From the NCBI RefSeq assembly GCF_902804475.1, contig NZ_CADCSU010000015.1, positions 1 to 41,532 on the forward strand: a stretch of 41,532 nucleotides of DNA. The letters run 5' to 3'. The notes under the pieces are model-generated. The model was not told the DNA's origin. It searched no databases and saw nothing but the letters and a program-made list of their open reading frames with translations. Of the stretch, positions 41,524-41,532 are shown piece by piece (the stretch's first letter is position 1; each line of letters starts with the position of its first letter). The stretch is from Flavobacterium bizetiae. GTDB taxonomy: Bacteria > Bacteroidota > Bacteroidia > Flavobacteriales > Flavobacteriaceae. A program made the position numbers and the translations under genes.

Positions 41524-41532
41524 GGTATATAT

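Overview
The window looks like a chromosomal segment of a Flavobacterium-type Bacteroidota. The DNA is AT-rich, several promoters carry the Bacteroidota -7 motif TAnnTTTG, there is a SusC/SusD pair, many lipoprotein signals have a Cys soon after the membrane segment, and the lepA, pheS and CvpA-family genes resemble those of Flavobacteriia. No rRNA, tRNA, CRISPR array, transposase or phage gene was found.

Layout. Positions 1-460 are non-coding and hold a pair of palindromic repeats and the lepA terminator. lepA (461-2257, minus) is followed by a small orphan double-glycine leader peptide gene (2762-2989, plus). Next come two tandem, clearly paralogous NrtR-like regulators with degenerate Nudix boxes (3031-4494, minus). 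These are divergent from a large plus-strand carbohydrate locus (4886-33290): xylB, xylA, susC, susD, a surface glycan-binding lipoprotein, GH2, GH31, GH97, GH39-like, GH3, BACON-GH5, SASA-type acetylesterase, GH43 and GH95. The right part is housekeeping and unknowns: a CvpA-family protein (minus), two small hypothetical proteins, pheS and another small hypothetical protein. The window closes with a minus-strand operon of a DUF4876-like lipoprotein, an outer-membrane barrel protein and a di-haem cytochrome c peroxidase.

How the genes fit together. The enzyme set matches decorated xyloglucan. A surface BACON-GH5 endoglucanase would cut the backbone, and SusCD with the binding lipoprotein would import oligosaccharides. 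In the periplasm, GH31 (alpha-xylosidase), GH2 (beta-galactosidase), GH95 (alpha-fucosidase or alpha-galactosidase), GH43 (arabinofuranosidase or xylosidase), the acetylesterase and GH3 (beta-glucosidase) would strip and depolymerise them. The released xylose would enter the pentose phosphate pathway through XylA and XylB, encoded at the head of the same gene run. The only regulators seen are the two NrtR-like proteins. No hybrid two-component sensor, ECF sigma/anti-sigma pair or inner-membrane sugar transporter is present. GH97, with spacing of key glutamates like SusB, and the GH39-like enzyme are the least expected members.

The most interesting signals are: a two-part element shared by the xylB and leader-peptide promoters (13/14 plus 11/11 bases in the same order); the orphan four-cysteine double-glycine peptide; the tandem regulator pair; and many dispersed palindromic elements placed exactly at the boundaries of the GH97 and GH95 genes, which suggests the locus was assembled from modules.
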